A DNA stretch of 64,000 bases from Ischnura elegans (GCF_921293095.1 NC_060252.1:78822866-78886865); one strand, 5' to 3'. Shown: positions 1-11,533, counted from the stretch's first letter. Notes: generated from the sequence alone by a model not told the origin. Translations and numbers: made by a program.

Positions 1-2384
1 TCTGTTGAAGCTGTTGGCGCATCGATTAGAACAAGGATTGGAAACGTTGCCATCTGGTCCATCTACCGGCCACCAAACAACTGCCCTAAAAAAGAAGAAT
101 TTTCAGCAATTGCAGCACTTCTGCACGGAATGGCCGTTTTAGGAGGCGACTTCAACGCTAAAAATACAACCTGGGGATGCAACGCAACTAATCGTCCTGG
201 CATCTTACTCCACTGCTTGCAGCAAGAGAAGAACTTCGAGATTCTGGCTCCCTTATCTCCTACTCACTTTTCTTCCCGCGGTTCCAGCGACATACTGGAT
301 ATCGTTTTAACCTACAAAATCCCTTTGCCAAATCAACCCACTATCCTAGACTCATCCGCCTCTGATCATCTTCCCATCCTGTACACCATTCCTTGCTCAC
401 CCTCCGACCGAATCAATCCCTCAAAGCCCAGAATTAATTACAACAAATTCACAAGAATCATCGGAGATAATTCATTCAAGCTTGAAGATCTTCCGCTGCA
501 AACCCGGTCTGATGCAGACGTTTTCATAGGAAAACTCACGGACCTGATCAACGATTCTGCTGCACAGGCGAAATTCATTCCTCCTCCGACATCGCATCCT
601 GACGCAATTCCTATTGAAATTCTGACAACTATCCGGCACAGGAATTCAGCCAGGAAGGCGTGGCAGCAATCAAGACTGCGAGAAGATCGCATGAAATTCA
701 ACGCGCTGAGAAATCGCGTACAACGACTTCTTGCAAATCATCGTAAGAAATCCTGGCACGATAAACTGAAGAATATTGAATTACATCACGGCAGCATCTG
801 GCCAGTGTCGAAAGCTCTACGCAAACCGCGCCGAGACATTCCTTCATTGAAAACTGTCAACGGCCGGGCAACCACGGATCACCAAAAAGCTGAAATTTTC
901 AGCGAAATGCTTGAAAAGCGTTTTTCAAACGACTTGCCATCCGAGTTGGAGGAAGACTGTACCACATCCTGGCTAGCCCTACACTACTACCCAATCTCTG
1001 AACCTTCGCCTATATCCTCTTCCGAAATAACATCAATAATCCGAACCCTAAAACCCAAATCTGCTCCCGGCCCTGATAACATTCCCAACCGTCTCCTTAA
1101 AAATTTACCTTCACCCACCATAAACCTCTTAACCAAACTATTCAACTTCCTTTTGCAAATTTCCTACTTTCCCACTTCCTGGAAGAAAGCCAAGATCATT
1201 ATGATCCCGAAACCACACAAACCTCCAACCAATTCCTCCTCCTATAGACCAATCAGTCTTCTAGACACTCTTGGCAAACTTTTCGAAATTCTCATTCACC
1301 GCCGGCTGAAAGAATTCGTCAGAAAAAACGACGTTCTGCGACCAGAGCAAGCAGGATTCCGGCAGAAAATATCCACTACGCACCAAATTGTACGCCTGAC
1401 CGAAGCCATCACTTCCGGATTCAATAGCAAATGGATCAGCCACTGCGTTTTCTTAGACCTGGAAGCGGCGTTTGACCGAGTCTGGACCCTGGGCCTAATC
1501 TACAAACTGTCTGCTATCGGAACTCCATCATACCTACTCAAAATAATCCAGTCCTTTGCATCCGACCGTACCTTCTTCGTCCAAGTCAATTCTGCTCAAT
1601 CCTTTTTCCGCCCAATAACCTCTGGTGTTCCCCAAGGAGCCATCCTCTCCCCTACCCTATTTAATATTTATGTTAACGATACTCCAACCAATCCCGAAAC
1701 CCACCTCCTCCTTTACGCAGACGATACTACGATTCCGGCTCAGGGTTCAGACCCGGAATCTACAGCGGATCGCCTTCAAGAACACATAGATGAATATGAA
1801 GATTGGTCGCAAGATTGGAAACTCTCCATAAATCCGAACAAATGCTTACATGTGGTATTTTCCAGACGCCCAAGAGCCGGAGAAGGACCACGAATTTACT
1901 TCAAAAACAAAACCATTCCCAAGCAAGAAGTCGCAAAATACCTCGGCGTGGAACTCGATAAGCGTCTAACATGGTCACACCACATCACTTCTACCATCAA
2001 CAAAGCAAAAGGCGTTGCAGCTGCCTTAAATCCTTTACTTCGACCATCGGCCCCGCTATCATTGAAGACAAAACTACTTCTATACAATAGCACCATCAAA
2101 CCGCTCCTGAGCTACGCATCTCCGGCATGGCTTCATGCAGCGCCAAGTCATCTAAAGAAGATACAATCGGCGCACCATGGTTCTTGAGTAACGCCAGCAT
2201 CAGGAAAGACCTAAAAATCTGCCCAATATTAACCGACCTAAAATCGCAAATAATTAAATTCTCGAAAACGCTTGGCAATTTAAATAATGAAATGCTCGAC
2301 AAAATCTGGGACTATGATTACACAAACCTCCGTCACAAACAACCCAAAACCGCCCTAAATTCCTCCCACATCCCTTCCCCCTGA
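1..2384 (+). pseudogene. A1 ORF2: endonuclease/reverse transcriptase of a Jockey-like non-LTR element, 5' end outside window
   Basis: The reading frame is already open at base 1, so the protein starts upstream of the window. It encodes the second half of an apurinic-type endonuclease (GGDFNAKNTTWGC near base 145, then SDHLPI) and a reverse transcriptase. RT motifs are APGPDNIPNRLL, YRPISLLDTLGKLFE, FLDLEAAFDRVW, SGVPQGAILSPTLFN and YADDTTI. The protein would nick target DNA and copy the element RNA. Compared with its close relative A2 (39794-41155), about ten codons are lost near 2165 and the frame shifts. The C-terminal part (IGAPWF onward) continues in another frame to the TGA at 2382-2384. 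It is therefore a recent but broken copy. The native 3' UTR resumes after the nested element B1. Confidence 0.9.
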
Positions 2385-2394
2385 TTTGATACCG

Positions 2395-5300
2395 ATCGAT
2401 CGATCGATCCTCTCAATTTTGGTGGGCTTTTATACCCTATATCCATCCAGCCTCCGGTGAGTATATATACCACCTCTTCGGCGGCGGTGATTTTTTCGCA
2501 AGTGCGAAAATCAGGGAAAATTGACGATTTAAGTGTATAGGGACCAGTGTTACCTTTCCAGTGTTAGTGAAGGAGAATTAGAAAGACAGGCTTCTAGTGA
2601 GCATGTGCAAAAGCACTCTAAAGTTAACAAGACTACATACTAACGGCGACTGAAGCCGTGAAACGGCCCTGAGTGGCCCCAAAATGACACTTCAAATATT
2701 TTTATGACACTTCTTTTTTGATTTTTACACAATTTTATCATTTTTTTGTTGCATACAATGCATTTTGTTCATTTTATTATTTTTTTTTGTACATTTTATC
2801 AAGTTTTTATTATTTTTTTTTGCTTGATTTTGAACAATTTTATATATTTTTTTTTGTTTTAAGTATATTTTCTTATTTTTTCAACAACAATACAATACTA
2901 ATAATTATTTTGAAAGAAAAGACATAGGAAGGAATTCGGTATTAGCGAAATAATATTTCTTTTGGAAGACTGTAGCTTTTGAAGCGTTTAAAATGTACTG
3001 GGTAATCCCATAGAGTTTTTGTGAGCGGGTTGCGTGAAAGGGAGTTCTGAAGTCGCACAGCTTGTGACTTGATGAACTCGTGTATCTTGGGTACCTTGTG
3101 AGCGCGTCTTATTTCGGTAATTGGTATGAGTCTACGTTGGTTTGTGATGTAGCGCAGAGTACGATTTTGGAATGTTTCTAAGCGTTTGATATTCGTAAGG
3201 GAAGTGCTGCCGAACACTTCGCACCCGTAAAGCAGCCGAGGTCGAATGTAGGATTTGTACAGCGTCACCTTGTCCTTTCTAGCGATCGCAGATCGCGAAT
3301 TTAGAAAGCAACTAAGAGCTATCCTAGTTGCTGTTGCTGATTTCAAGGCTTGCTTTACGTGCGCGGACCAGAGTAATTTGGAATCGAAATGTAACCCTAA
3401 GAATTTGTGTTTTGAAACCATTGGTACTTTGCAGGAATTAAAGGTAAGGGAATTGGAAATAGGTTTTTTTCGTCGTTGAAAGACGACAAGACTGCTTTTG
3501 GCAGCGTTGATTGTCATCTTCGACGAAACAGTCCACTTTTCAAGAAGAGAAAGATGGGTTTGGAGTTTACGCAAAGCGTAAATGCCGCTCCAGGATTGAG
3601 CCGCTATTGCGGTATCATCGGCAAACATGAAAGTTTGAGTTTGTGGAGAAGAAGGAAGGTCATTGACATAGAGGTTGAAGATTGTTGGTGACAAAATGGC
3701 GCCCTGGGGAACGCCACAGTTTGTTTCTCTCGCTTGCGACAATTCACCGCTTTCAGCTACCTGGAATATTCTCTCGTGCAGGAAACTCTGTATGAGTTTC
3801 AAGAGATCGGGCGGAATGTTTGCCCTGCAAAGCTTAAGAATTAGGCCCTTGTGCCACACTTGATCGAAGGCCTTGGCGACATCGAGGTAAACCACTGCCG
3901 TATACATACGGCGTTGATAACCTTGGGCAACAAATTCAGCTAGTCTTAGGACTTGGTGCAAAGTTGAAATTCCTTTACGGAATCCCATTTGCTCCGGGCG
4001 GAGAACGTCATTTGTCCGTAAGTAAAGGTCGAGACGGGTTTTGATGATTTTTTCGAACATTTTTGAGATGTTCGAAAGTAAGGAAATTGGGCGGCGGTTG
4101 AGAGGAATGGAAGGATCTTTGCCGGGTTTAGGAATGAGGACTAAGCGCGCTGCTTTCCATGCAGATGGAAAATAACTGGCGGCCATGCAGTTATTAAACA
4201 GCGCTAGGAGATGGAGAATGACAGGTCTTGGTGCATTCATCAGCTGTCTGTTCGACACCTCGTCGAGTCCAGACGCTTTTCTTGGATTGAGATACTTGAT
4301 GAGTAGTCTCAATTCAGTCTCAGTCGCAGGAATGAATGGAGGAGTAGGAGTATTTGCAAGTGCTGAATACTCTATTTCTGCTTCTTGGTCGTCGTCAGTC
4401 ACCGACCAATCAGCTTTTAGTGTCATTGTGGCCTGAAAGGCGTCAGCTAAGATCTCTGCTTTGTCCTTAGCGTCATGGATGAACATGTCATTTTGTCGCA
4501 AAGGAACCTGAAACGGCCCTTTTTTAGTCAGGGAACGCGCCAACTTCCAAATGGAGTTGTCGTCAACAGAAAGAGAATTAATTTTGTTCATCCATAATTC
4601 CCTACGATGTCGTGCAATTTCTTGCTTCACTCGAGCGGCAAGAAAATTGTAAAGTTTTCTGTCAGTAACGTCATGTCTCCGAATCCATCGTCTACGCATT
4701 CGGTTTCGTTCCTTCATGAGTTCAAGGATATGGTCAGGAAGGATATTTGGATCGGCCGGTGGCCGGAAGTATGGAAGGGAAGCAAGGGCATGGGCGTCAA
4801 GGAGTTTTGATGTTATTAACTCGACATGCGCGTCAATTGCATCAGGGGTGGCTAAGGTTGGGATTGGAATTTGGGAAAAGGAATCGTTAGAATGATTGAC
4901 AAAAAATTGCCAATTGGTTTTCACTGAAGGTGACGGAGTGAACTCTTCAGGCGAACACCAAACATGCATTTGGATCGGGAAGTGGTCGCTGGAAAGATCG
5001 TCAATTACTTTGGGAGTAGAAATTCGGTGGATATTTTTTGTCACGCAGAGATCGAGAATATCCATGTTGCCAAAGGAATCAACGTGTGTCGCCGTGAGCG
5101 GCACTTCGACATTACACGCGCCATCAGAGACGAAACTGTTAAGAATCGTCCCACGCGCGTTAGTGCGTTGACAGCCCCAATCTACATGCTTTGCATTCCA
5201 GTCGCCTGCAGCGATGATTTTTTCGTCGGCGGATAACAAGAAACAAACTTCGTCACGCTGGAGAGGTTTGGCCGCGGGTTGGTAAACAGAATACATATAA

Positions 5301-5420
5301 AAATCGCCCGTTGGAGTAGGAATAGAAATACCAATGGTTTCTAGTGTGCTAAAGGCATGCGAAGGCAGTGCTTTATGTTTGATGGTGGATTTTACTGCGA
5401 TCAACACTCCACCGCTACGG
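2395..5420 (-). mobile_element. B1: 5'-truncated non-LTR retrotransposon nested in the A1 3' UTR
   Basis: A perfect 15-bp direct repeat, CCTGATTTGATACCG, lies at 2380-2394 and 5421-5435 and brackets this minus-strand element. The 3' end, read on the minus strand, is an A-rich UTR of about 550 bp that closes with a short GATC tandem tail (2395-2412) instead of poly(A). The 5' end is cut inside the endonuclease coding region. The target duplication, 3' microsatellite tail and 5' truncation are the signature of target-primed reverse transcription. A shorter copy of the same 3' end, B2, occurs at 14975-15577. The 3' UTR carries a small hairpin, GGCC-ACTCAG-GGCC in minus orientation, near 2663-2680. 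Confidence 0.88.
2942..5420 (-). CDS. B1 ORF2: endonuclease (partial) and reverse transcriptase
   Basis: This is an open minus-strand frame ending at 2942. It contains the endonuclease core from GRSGGVLIAVK through AAGDWNAKHVDWGC and SSDHFPI. The RT follows with ASGLDEVSNRQLM, RRPISLLSNISKMFE, YLDVAKAFDQVWH, CGVPQGAILSPTIFNLY and FADDTAIAA, then a C-terminal region with KTLWDYPVHF. The frame stays open to 5593, but the part beyond 5420 is flanking A1 sequence, so the N-terminal 58 residues of that longer frame are chimeric. The first strand of the endonuclease (the WN and QET motifs) is absent, so the protein is not functional as a nuclease. The RT itself has no internal stop. Confidence 0.88.
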
Positions 5421-5435
5421 CCTGATTTGATACCG

Positions 5436-5559
5436 TCAGTGCCATGACTTCTTAAATACTTCACAGTAGAAAAAACCTCAAGTTGAAACTCCTGGTAGAC
5501 AGCACGCCAGCTGGGAACTAGGCGCCAAAAACAAAAAGAAACTCGTTTCGTGCGTGCGT
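5436..5559 (+). other. Remaining 3' UTR of A1 and junction to D1
   Basis: This sequence follows the right copy of the B1 target duplication and is read as the rest of the A1 3' UTR. It contains CTAGGCG at 5518-5524, matching the start of the motif that recurs at junctions further right. It ends in a short TGCG/TGCGT tandem just before GGAGAACACCT (5560-5570), where D1 is taken to begin. The exact A1 end cannot be set from one copy, and part of this stretch could be a fragment of another element. No coding signal is visible. Confidence 0.5.
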
Positions 5560-5570
5560 GGAGAACACCT

Positions 5571-6426
5571 AGACAGCTCTGGAATGACTCCACTGCTTAC
5601 AACCTTAAGAGCTTGGGTAGCTACCTGGTTCACTTGGTCATTGATCTTGGTCACCATCAGACACGCCATCGACGCTCCGCGTCAGCCAACTCTGCTGCGG
5701 CATTGAGCGCGGCATCGACGCCAACCGGCGCCAACTCCCCGGCCGTTGAGGACGTCTAACAACGTACTCCGGCCAACCCCCCGGCAGTCGAGAAGGTCTC
5801 CTGCCACCACCCGACGACTAACTCCGCCTGCCTGTAAAGGCCTTCAAGGACCTGAAGAGGACCATTTTGGTGACTCTTGGTCAGAGTCTACTAAACATCG
5901 CACCGGCATCCGGACTCCAAGAGAAGTCGAGCGCCCTCACGGGTTTTGGCCGCAGAGGCCATTAAGAGGACCTTTTCGCCAGAAATTGAAAATTTCTTGG
6001 AAGGCATCGCATCGGCACCCAGACATCTAGACGGGCACAGCGCCCTCAAGGACTAAGCCCTCCGTGGCTTCTGGTTCGTATAAAGACCCAATTTTTAAGC
6101 TCATCGGCCCTCTTAAGGGCCTTTTCACAATTTACACGTAAATTTACTCACCACTTGTTCACAACCAACATTGGCCTTCCGAGGCCTATTTACACACATA
6201 TACTCACACGTTAGGTACACTCACTCGGCAAAGGCATCTGGGGGGAGGCGGGTGCAATCCCCAGGTGGCGCTTTGACCGTTCCTACACCCTGGTCGTTCT
6301 CGGTCGGCAACCCCAAGGCAGAGGGAAACCTCACTGCACGTCTTGGGGGACCCGCCGGGTCCCCTCGCTAGGACTACACACACATGCAATAGGTTAAATA
6401 TGTCAAACCCACATATACACGCCAAT
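5571..6426 (+). promoter_or_regulatory. D1 5' UTR / internal promoter region with repeated stem-loops
   Basis: This non-coding leader of about 850 bp is shared in outline with D2 (18774-19548). It holds several short blocks with AAGAGGACC or GCGCCCTCA cores. A stem-loop, GGCCCT-CTTA-AGGGCC, sits at 6106-6121, about 30 bases after a TATA-like CGTATAAA. A conserved 3' module (about 6225-6380) ends with the hairpin GGACCCGCCGGGTCC. Non-LTR elements usually carry their promoter inside the 5' UTR, so this is the likely control region; promoter activity is inferred. Upstream frames across this leader are not conserved between copies and look non-coding. Confidence 0.55.
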
Positions 6427-7253
6427 ATGGAGTCCCTCGACTCTCCACTCTCTCCCGCCGCGGTAGCCAATCTACCCATCGACCAAGATCCGCGCTTTCT
6501 GGCGCTCCTAAGCGAACGCAGTGCCGATCTGCGTGCCTTCTTTGCCGGCCAGGCAGAGGCAGCCCAATCTCTACCCGCGCCTCCACCTGATTTCACGCCA
6601 GTTGTGGGCACCAAACGGACTCGCCCAAACACTCCGCCAGCAGACCAGCCGCAGCAGCCATCTATAGAAACAGCCAACCAGTTTGCAGCCATCGCCCCGA
6701 CAGACATGGAGGAAGGCAACGCCGAGGAAGATGAAGAAGTCGAAAACGCTAGGGAAGGCCATTCCAATATCCCTCCAATCTTTATTACCGAGACGACGAA
6801 ATGGTCACAAAAATGGCGGCTGATTAAATCGGCCTGCCAGTTTCTGCCCGTCGCTTCCCTCCGGAAAAACGACATCATGGTGAAATGCCAGCGAGTGGAC
6901 GATTTTAGAGCCACAACAAAAATTCTTGCGGAACATAAGATTCCGCATTACTCTTATCAACTCAAACAGGATAAAAAGCAACATTTTGTGATACGTGGCC
7001 TTCCAGCCGACTCACCGCCTGAACTAATCGCTCACGAACTCCAATCTAAAGGAGTACGCACAGAACACGTGCATCAATTGCACACGTCGCGCCTAACGCC
7101 AGCTGAGAATCGCGAACGCACTCAAATGCGTCGTGATGATCCTAACGCAAAACTGCCACCGATCCAATTGAAACCGCTGCCCATGTTTCAGGTACGCCTT
7201 GACAACCCGGAGCAACGAGTTAATCTTACCAAAATCAACCACATGCTTGGCCT
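6427..7253 (+). pseudogene. D1 ORF1 (gag-like), N-terminal block, interrupted by F1
   Basis: The start ATG at 6427 is chosen because the protein from there (MESLDSPLSP, then DPRFLALLSERSADLRAFF) aligns with the N-terminus of D2 ORF1. An upstream in-frame ATG at 6343 lies in the conserved leader. The block encodes the N-terminal low-complexity region and the folded RNA-binding domain that precedes the zinc knuckles. It stops matching D2 after INHMLGLT, exactly at the F1 insertion (duplicated TGCTTGGCCT at 7244-7253). The reading frame then runs into F1 and ends at 7332. The C-terminal block resumes at 11685. Confidence 0.85.
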
Positions 7254-7377
7254 AACAGGGATGTGTTTAGGTCTGGCAGTCCTTCTTGCCAGATCTTCTT
7301 TGCTGACCAACGTTGAGTCTTTCAGCAGATGAGTCCTTGGAGTGTAACTCCCGTCGTCATCTTCAGTGAGGGTCCTT

Positions 7378-10107
7378 TCACCTCCGTCTCTTCAATGGCG
7401 GGAGGTCCTCCTCCTCGCCTGTTGATGAGCATGGTCGCTTGAACCGTTCGTAGACCGTTGGTTTTGCTGCTGCGATGCGTCGAATTTCTTCAATTTCGGA
7501 CTCCTTCGCCTTTGTGAAGAACTCCTTTGATGTCCGGCGAAGGAAGTCTTCGATGGGCTCCATTCCTGTCAGTGCATACATAATTTCACGATGGTATGTC
7601 CATCCGAGTGCTAGGATCGTCCTTAGGGCAATGTTCTCCGTCACCCGAATAGGTTGACTCCAGGTCTTCTGCATCCGGCCGCTCCATGCAGGTGCAGCGT
7701 ATGTGAGTATGGGTCGGATGGCCATCTTGTAGATTTTCAGCTTGTTCTCTAAAGAGAGATGTTTTGATCGTAGAAGCGGTGACAGCAGGAATCTTCTGTG
7801 TCTTGCCTTGTTCGTCACGTATCTGGCATGCTGACGGAAGGAGAGGTGCCTGTCCAGCATCACGCCGAGATAGAGGGCTTCCGTTTTCCACGGTGTCTCT
7901 TCCGTGTCGATCAGCACTTCCCCTGGTGTTGGTGTTTTCGGCGATGTTGAGAAGAAAACTGCATTAGTTTTCTTGGCGTTGATGGTAATTCGCCATTGCG
8001 CGTACCACGGTAGGAGTATGTCAATGGTACGCTGCAGGTATGTCGCCGCCATGTGAGGCTTCCATGAACGCGCTACGATCGCTGCATCATCGGCGAAAAG
8101 TGTGACGATGGTGTTCCATCCGAATTGCCGTGGAATGTCTGCCGTGTAGATGTTGAACAGCGTTGGTCCAAGGACGGATCCTTGAGGGACTCCTGCCCGT
8201 ATGATCTTCTTTCCGGATACCGCTCTCCCCCAGGTGACGGTGAAGGTCCGCTGCCGAAGATAGGATTCTATCATCCTTCTCTGCCAGAATGGAAATCCGA
8301 ACCGCTTCAGTTTCAGTAGAAGTCCACAGTGCCAAACGCTGTCAAACGCCTTCTGCACATCGAAAAAGGAGGCAGCAGCGCAGCAGTTCCTGTTGAACCC
8401 ATCCGTGATGTAGTCTACCATTCGCACAAGTTGGTGAGTTGTGGAATGGTGGTCTCGGAATCCATATTGCTCCGGCGGAAGAAGGTCTCGGCTCTGGAGA
8501 AATTGGTGGATGTAGGGTAGCAGCGTCCTCTCCAGCAGCTTCCCAAGTGTTGCAAGGAGTGCAATTGGCCGATAATTGGTGATTTCCTTCTTCGGTTTGC
8601 CCGGTTTTGGAATGAGAAGGACTCTGGCTGATTTCCACTTCTGGGGAAAATAGCCGATGCTGAAGCAAGCGGTGAAAAGCAGCAGCAGGATGGAGGCAAG
8701 GGAGGTCGGCATCTGCAGCAGCGCCTCGTTGGGGATCCCGTCTTCTCCAGGGGCCTTCCTCTTCTGCAGCTTTCCGAGAGCAGTCCGCAGGTCCTCCGGT
8801 CGCAGTTTTGGCGGTTCCTCATCCGGTTGTTCGACATCGGTATCGCCTGGCTGAGGTTCGGGTCCATCAGGAGCCAGCGGGTGGATGTCCGAGGTAAACG
8901 TTCCTTCGAGGTACTCCGCTGCAAACGTAGCCTTTTCAGCCTCGGTGTTGAGTAGTCCGTCAGGGGATGTGAGTGGAGAGTCCTCTACGGCTCCGCGACT
9001 CTTCAGACTGGACGCCATCCTCCAAAGGGTTCCATTGTCAGCATCCAGTTGGGCCACCTTCCGGTCCCATTCCTTCTGGCGATGCTCGTCGATGAGAAGT
9101 CTCAGTTGAGCTCTGGCCAGTCTAAATCTCTGGCCATCCATGGGTGTTCTTGTTCTCTGGAACTTTCGTCGGAGCCGATTTCGCTGTCGTATCTTCCGAA
9201 CGATGTAATCCGGAAGTTCCAGGTGGTTGGAAGGTCTCCACTTAGTCATTGGCACTGCCCTCTCTAGCGCCTTATCAATGGATGCGGTGATATGCTCTGC
9301 CAGCGATTCTATGTCTTCCTCCTTTTCCAGTTGGGGCTCCTCAGATGGCAGTAGGTCTGTGAGGTCCTGGCGATATATGTCCCAGTCCGCTTTTCCCCAG
9401 TTGCGGACTTCTCGAGGTGGAGCTACGTTGGGCTGGCAGCCAAGGTAGGCACACACTGGGTAGTGGTCGCTGTCCAAGGTCTTTGACGTAGCTATGGCCA
9501 GCGAGCAGTGTAGATCCTTGTGCAGCGCAATGTCTAGCACGTCTTCTTCTCCGTTCCAGTTAATCCTGGTCGGAGCATGCGGCCCCGCTGTCTTAACCGC
9601 TGCCCTGGTGGTCCAGTTGTACAGTGCTTCGCCATTGGTGTTACGGACTCGGGAGTGCCATTCCTCGTGCTTGGAGTTGAGATCGCCGAGCAGGATTACT
9701 GGATGCTGCGAAGAGAAGATAAGATCGAAGTCCGCAGCGTGGAATCGTCGTTTTGGCGCCAAGTAAGCCGACACGACGCGTACCGTTCCCAGGCTGGTCT
9801 CCACTTCTACAGCGGTGGCTTCCAGTGTCTGCATTTCCGGTAGTGTCCAGCGTCTTGCGATGGTATCTGACGAAACAGCAATGGCAGTTCCTCCTCCTCG
9901 GCGTCCTACTCTGTCGTTCCGGTAGAGTTGCCATCCAGGGATGTAGAGGGTCGAATTGTTGAGTAGGTGTGTCTCCTGAAGGCAGAGTATTGTCGCTCCT
10001 GTAGTGCGGGAAAAGCCAAGTAGTTCGGGAAGCTTCTTGCGAAGTCCGCCACCCACATTCCAGGTGGCGAGGACGGCCGATTTCCGGTTCGTGGGTCTAC
10101 TCTCCAT
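7378..10107 (-). CDS. F1 ORF2: intact endonuclease/reverse transcriptase (909 aa)
   Basis: This is an uninterrupted 909-codon frame. The endonuclease occupies roughly residues 10-230: VLATWNVGG, CLQETHL, LLGDLNSKHEEW near 141, and SDHYPV. The reverse transcriptase spans roughly 440-760: RKAPGEDGIPNEALL, NYRPIALLATLGKLLE, FFDVQKAFDSVWH, AGVPQGSVLGPTLFN, TLFADDAAIVA and YLGVMLDRHLSF. It performs target nicking and target-primed cDNA synthesis. The start ATG overlaps the ORF1 stop by 11 nt (10097-10107). The same overlap is found in D1, D2 and F2, which supports this start and suggests coupled translation. Its closest relative here is F2 ORF2, which has the same length. All catalytic motifs are present, so the protein could be active. 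Confidence 0.94.
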   Translation of the reverse strand: MESRPTNRKSAVLATWNVGGGLRKKLPELLGFSRTTGATILCLQETHLLNNSTLYIPGWQLYRNDRVGRRGGGTAIAVSSDTIARRWTLPEMQTLEATAVEVETSLGTVRVVSAYLAPKRRFHAADFDLIFSSQHPVILLGDLNSKHEEWHSRVRNTNGEALYNWTTRAAVKTAGPHAPTRINWNGEEDVLDIALHKDLHCSLAIATSKTLDSDHYPVCAYLGCQPNVAPPREVRNWGKADWDIYRQDLTDLLPSEEPQLEKEEDIESLAEHITASIDKALERAVPMTKWRPSNHLELPDYIVRKIRQRNRLRRKFQRTRTPMDGQRFRLARAQLRLLIDEHRQKEWDRKVAQLDADNGTLWRMASSLKSRGAVEDSPLTSPDGLLNTEAEKATFAAEYLEGTFTSDIHPLAPDGPEPQPGDTDVEQPDEEPPKLRPEDLRTALGKLQKRKAPGEDGIPNEALLQMPTSLASILLLLFTACFSIGYFPQKWKSARVLLIPKPGKPKKEITNYRPIALLATLGKLLERTLLPYIHQFLQSRDLLPPEQYGFRDHHSTTHQLVRMVDYITDGFNRNCCAAASFFDVQKAFDSVWHCGLLLKLKRFGFPFWQRRMIESYLRQRTFTVTWGRAVSGKKIIRAGVPQGSVLGPTLFNIYTADIPRQFGWNTIVTLFADDAAIVARSWKPHMAATYLQRTIDILLPWYAQWRITINAKKTNAVFFSTSPKTPTPGEVLIDTEETPWKTEALYLGVMLDRHLSFRQHARYVTNKARHRRFLLSPLLRSKHLSLENKLKIYKMAIRPILTYAAPAWSGRMQKTWSQPIRVTENIALRTILALGWTYHREIMYALTGMEPIEDFLRRTSKEFFTKAKESEIEEIRRIAAAKPTVYERFKRPCSSTGEEEDLPPLKRRR

Positions 10108-11533
10108 TACGGTTGAGAATGCGGCTCATTACAACCGTGAGGGCTTGCAGTTGAGTCTGCAGCAGGGCGGCCGTTGCGGTAAGTGCCTGAAGGATCGCAG
10201 GCAGGCTGGATAAGTCGTCGGCTATCGGCTCCTGCCGATTAGTGGCGGCGGCAATCTTCTGCCGCAGTGGCTGACGGACTTCCTCCGCCGTCTCCCGTTG
10301 AACGGGCCTGCTCGGCGGCAGGCCAGGATAGTTGACATCCCAAACTGGGCTCGTGGTGGAACGTTGTCCAGCGGAAGGTCCTGCTGGGAGGCCCACTACC
10401 CATGGGTTTTGATGTCCAGGGGTTGGCACTTCTGCGGTCGTAGGTTTTGGAGGGGGCTTTTTCTGAGCCGGCTTCCTCTTTTCCTTAAGGTCCTTCGCCC
10501 GTTGGTACTCCGGGCAGGTACGGAAGAACGCCGGATGGTTGCCGCCGCAGTTGCAGCATTTCGTTTTCTTTCTCTCAACATCAGGGCAGTTTCTACCCTC
10601 GTGATCTCCGGAGCACTTATAGCACCTCGGCGCCGCCGTACAGTGAACCGATGAGTGTCCGAAGCGATTGCATCGGTAGCACATCTGAGGATCACGATGT
10701 GTAAATTTGTCTACACGAACGCCGTTATTCCCGATCCATCTAAGCTTCTTCATCTCCTTGATGGTCCATTCCGGCGTCTCCCGGATGACTGCAAGGAAGA
10801 ATGCTCCGCGCCGTGCCGGATGTACTCGTACGACATCTATTCCCAGGACGTCAAGGTCTTCCTTAAGTTGGTCGACGTCGTAATCTATGGGTAGATTCCG
10901 GATAGCATAGAATCGGACCTTGTCCCCGGTGGCACCCCAGGTGGACATCTGTGCCTGTTGCTCCTCTAGCTTCGTCTTCAGCAGTAGGTAGTCCTCGGCG
11001 TTGCGTAGCTGTACTCGGCTGCAGTCAGAGTTGTGAACAACAGTAAATTTCTGATCTTTTACAGTTGCTCTGATGAGGCGTACCAGTGCTGCATGATCAG
11101 TAACAGCATAGACGATTAGAGACGGTGGTCGCTTATTGGCACGTTGTGCCCCCTGCGCCGGAGTCGCCGTCGGGGTCTCCTCAGAGTCCATGGTATCCTC
11201 GGGGATGGTGGAGGCTAAAGGAGTGAAGGTATTCCTTGTCTCCAGAGGTGTTGTCTGCCTCTTCTTCGCCATGTCCTGGATGGACAGGAATGGCGCCGTC
11301 CGTTTCCTCGAGTCCCTATCTACAACCGTCGTCCATCCTGATGTAGTGGGGCCCGTTTCCGTCGAATTCTGGGATTGACGGCCCTGAAGAGGGCTATTCT
11401 GGCTCTCGGTGGCTGCTGCAGCCGCTGCGCCTGCCGCACCGTTCCCGGATGGCATGGCGTCCTCTCCACCGAAGAGGACAGAGGTGATTTTCGGGGGGAG
11501 TAATCCCCCGGGGCGTCCCTTAGATGTCGCCAA
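10097..11533 (-). CDS. F1 ORF1: gag-like nucleic-acid-binding protein with CCHC knuckles
   Basis: The frame of about 478 codons begins with an alanine- and serine-rich region. An RNA-binding domain (around residues 140-270, e.g. VRFYAIRNLP) comes next, then three zinc knuckles from about residue 283: CYRCNRFGHSSVHC, CYKCSGDHEGRNC and CCNCGGNHPAFFRTC. A glutamine/leucine-rich C-terminus may form a coiled coil. Proteins of this type coat element RNA and chaperone reverse transcription. The frame has no ATG at its left limit: position 11533 is a TTG, and the first ATG is about 27 codons in (MPSGNG). The true start is therefore uncertain, by mutation, a non-ATG start or 5' truncation. Confidence 0.85.
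   Translation of the reverse strand: MATSKGRPGGLLPPKITSVLFGGEDAMPSGNGAAGAAAAAATESQNSPLQGRQSQNSTETGPTTSGWTTVVDRDSRKRTAPFLSIQDMAKKRQTTPLETRNTFTPLASTIPEDTMDSEETPTATPAQGAQRANKRPPSLIVYAVTDHAALVRLIRATVKDQKFTVVHNSDCSRVQLRNAEDYLLLKTKLEEQQAQMSTWGATGDKVRFYAIRNLPIDYDVDQLKEDLDVLGIDVVRVHPARRGAFFLAVIRETPEWTIKEMKKLRWIGNNGVRVDKFTHRDPQMCYRCNRFGHSSVHCTAAPRCYKCSGDHEGRNCPDVERKKTKCCNCGGNHPAFFRTCPEYQRAKDLKEKRKPAQKKPPPKPTTAEVPTPGHQNPWVVGLPAGPSAGQRSTTSPVWDVNYPGLPPSRPVQRETAEEVRQPLRQKIAAATNRQEPIADDLSSLPAILQALTATAALLQTQLQALTVVMSRILNRNGE

Noticed and set aside
6204-6914. Minus-strand open frame of 236 codons antisense to D1 ORF1
   Set aside because: It is the complement of a GC-rich coding region, has no recognisable domain and is not conserved opposite D2.
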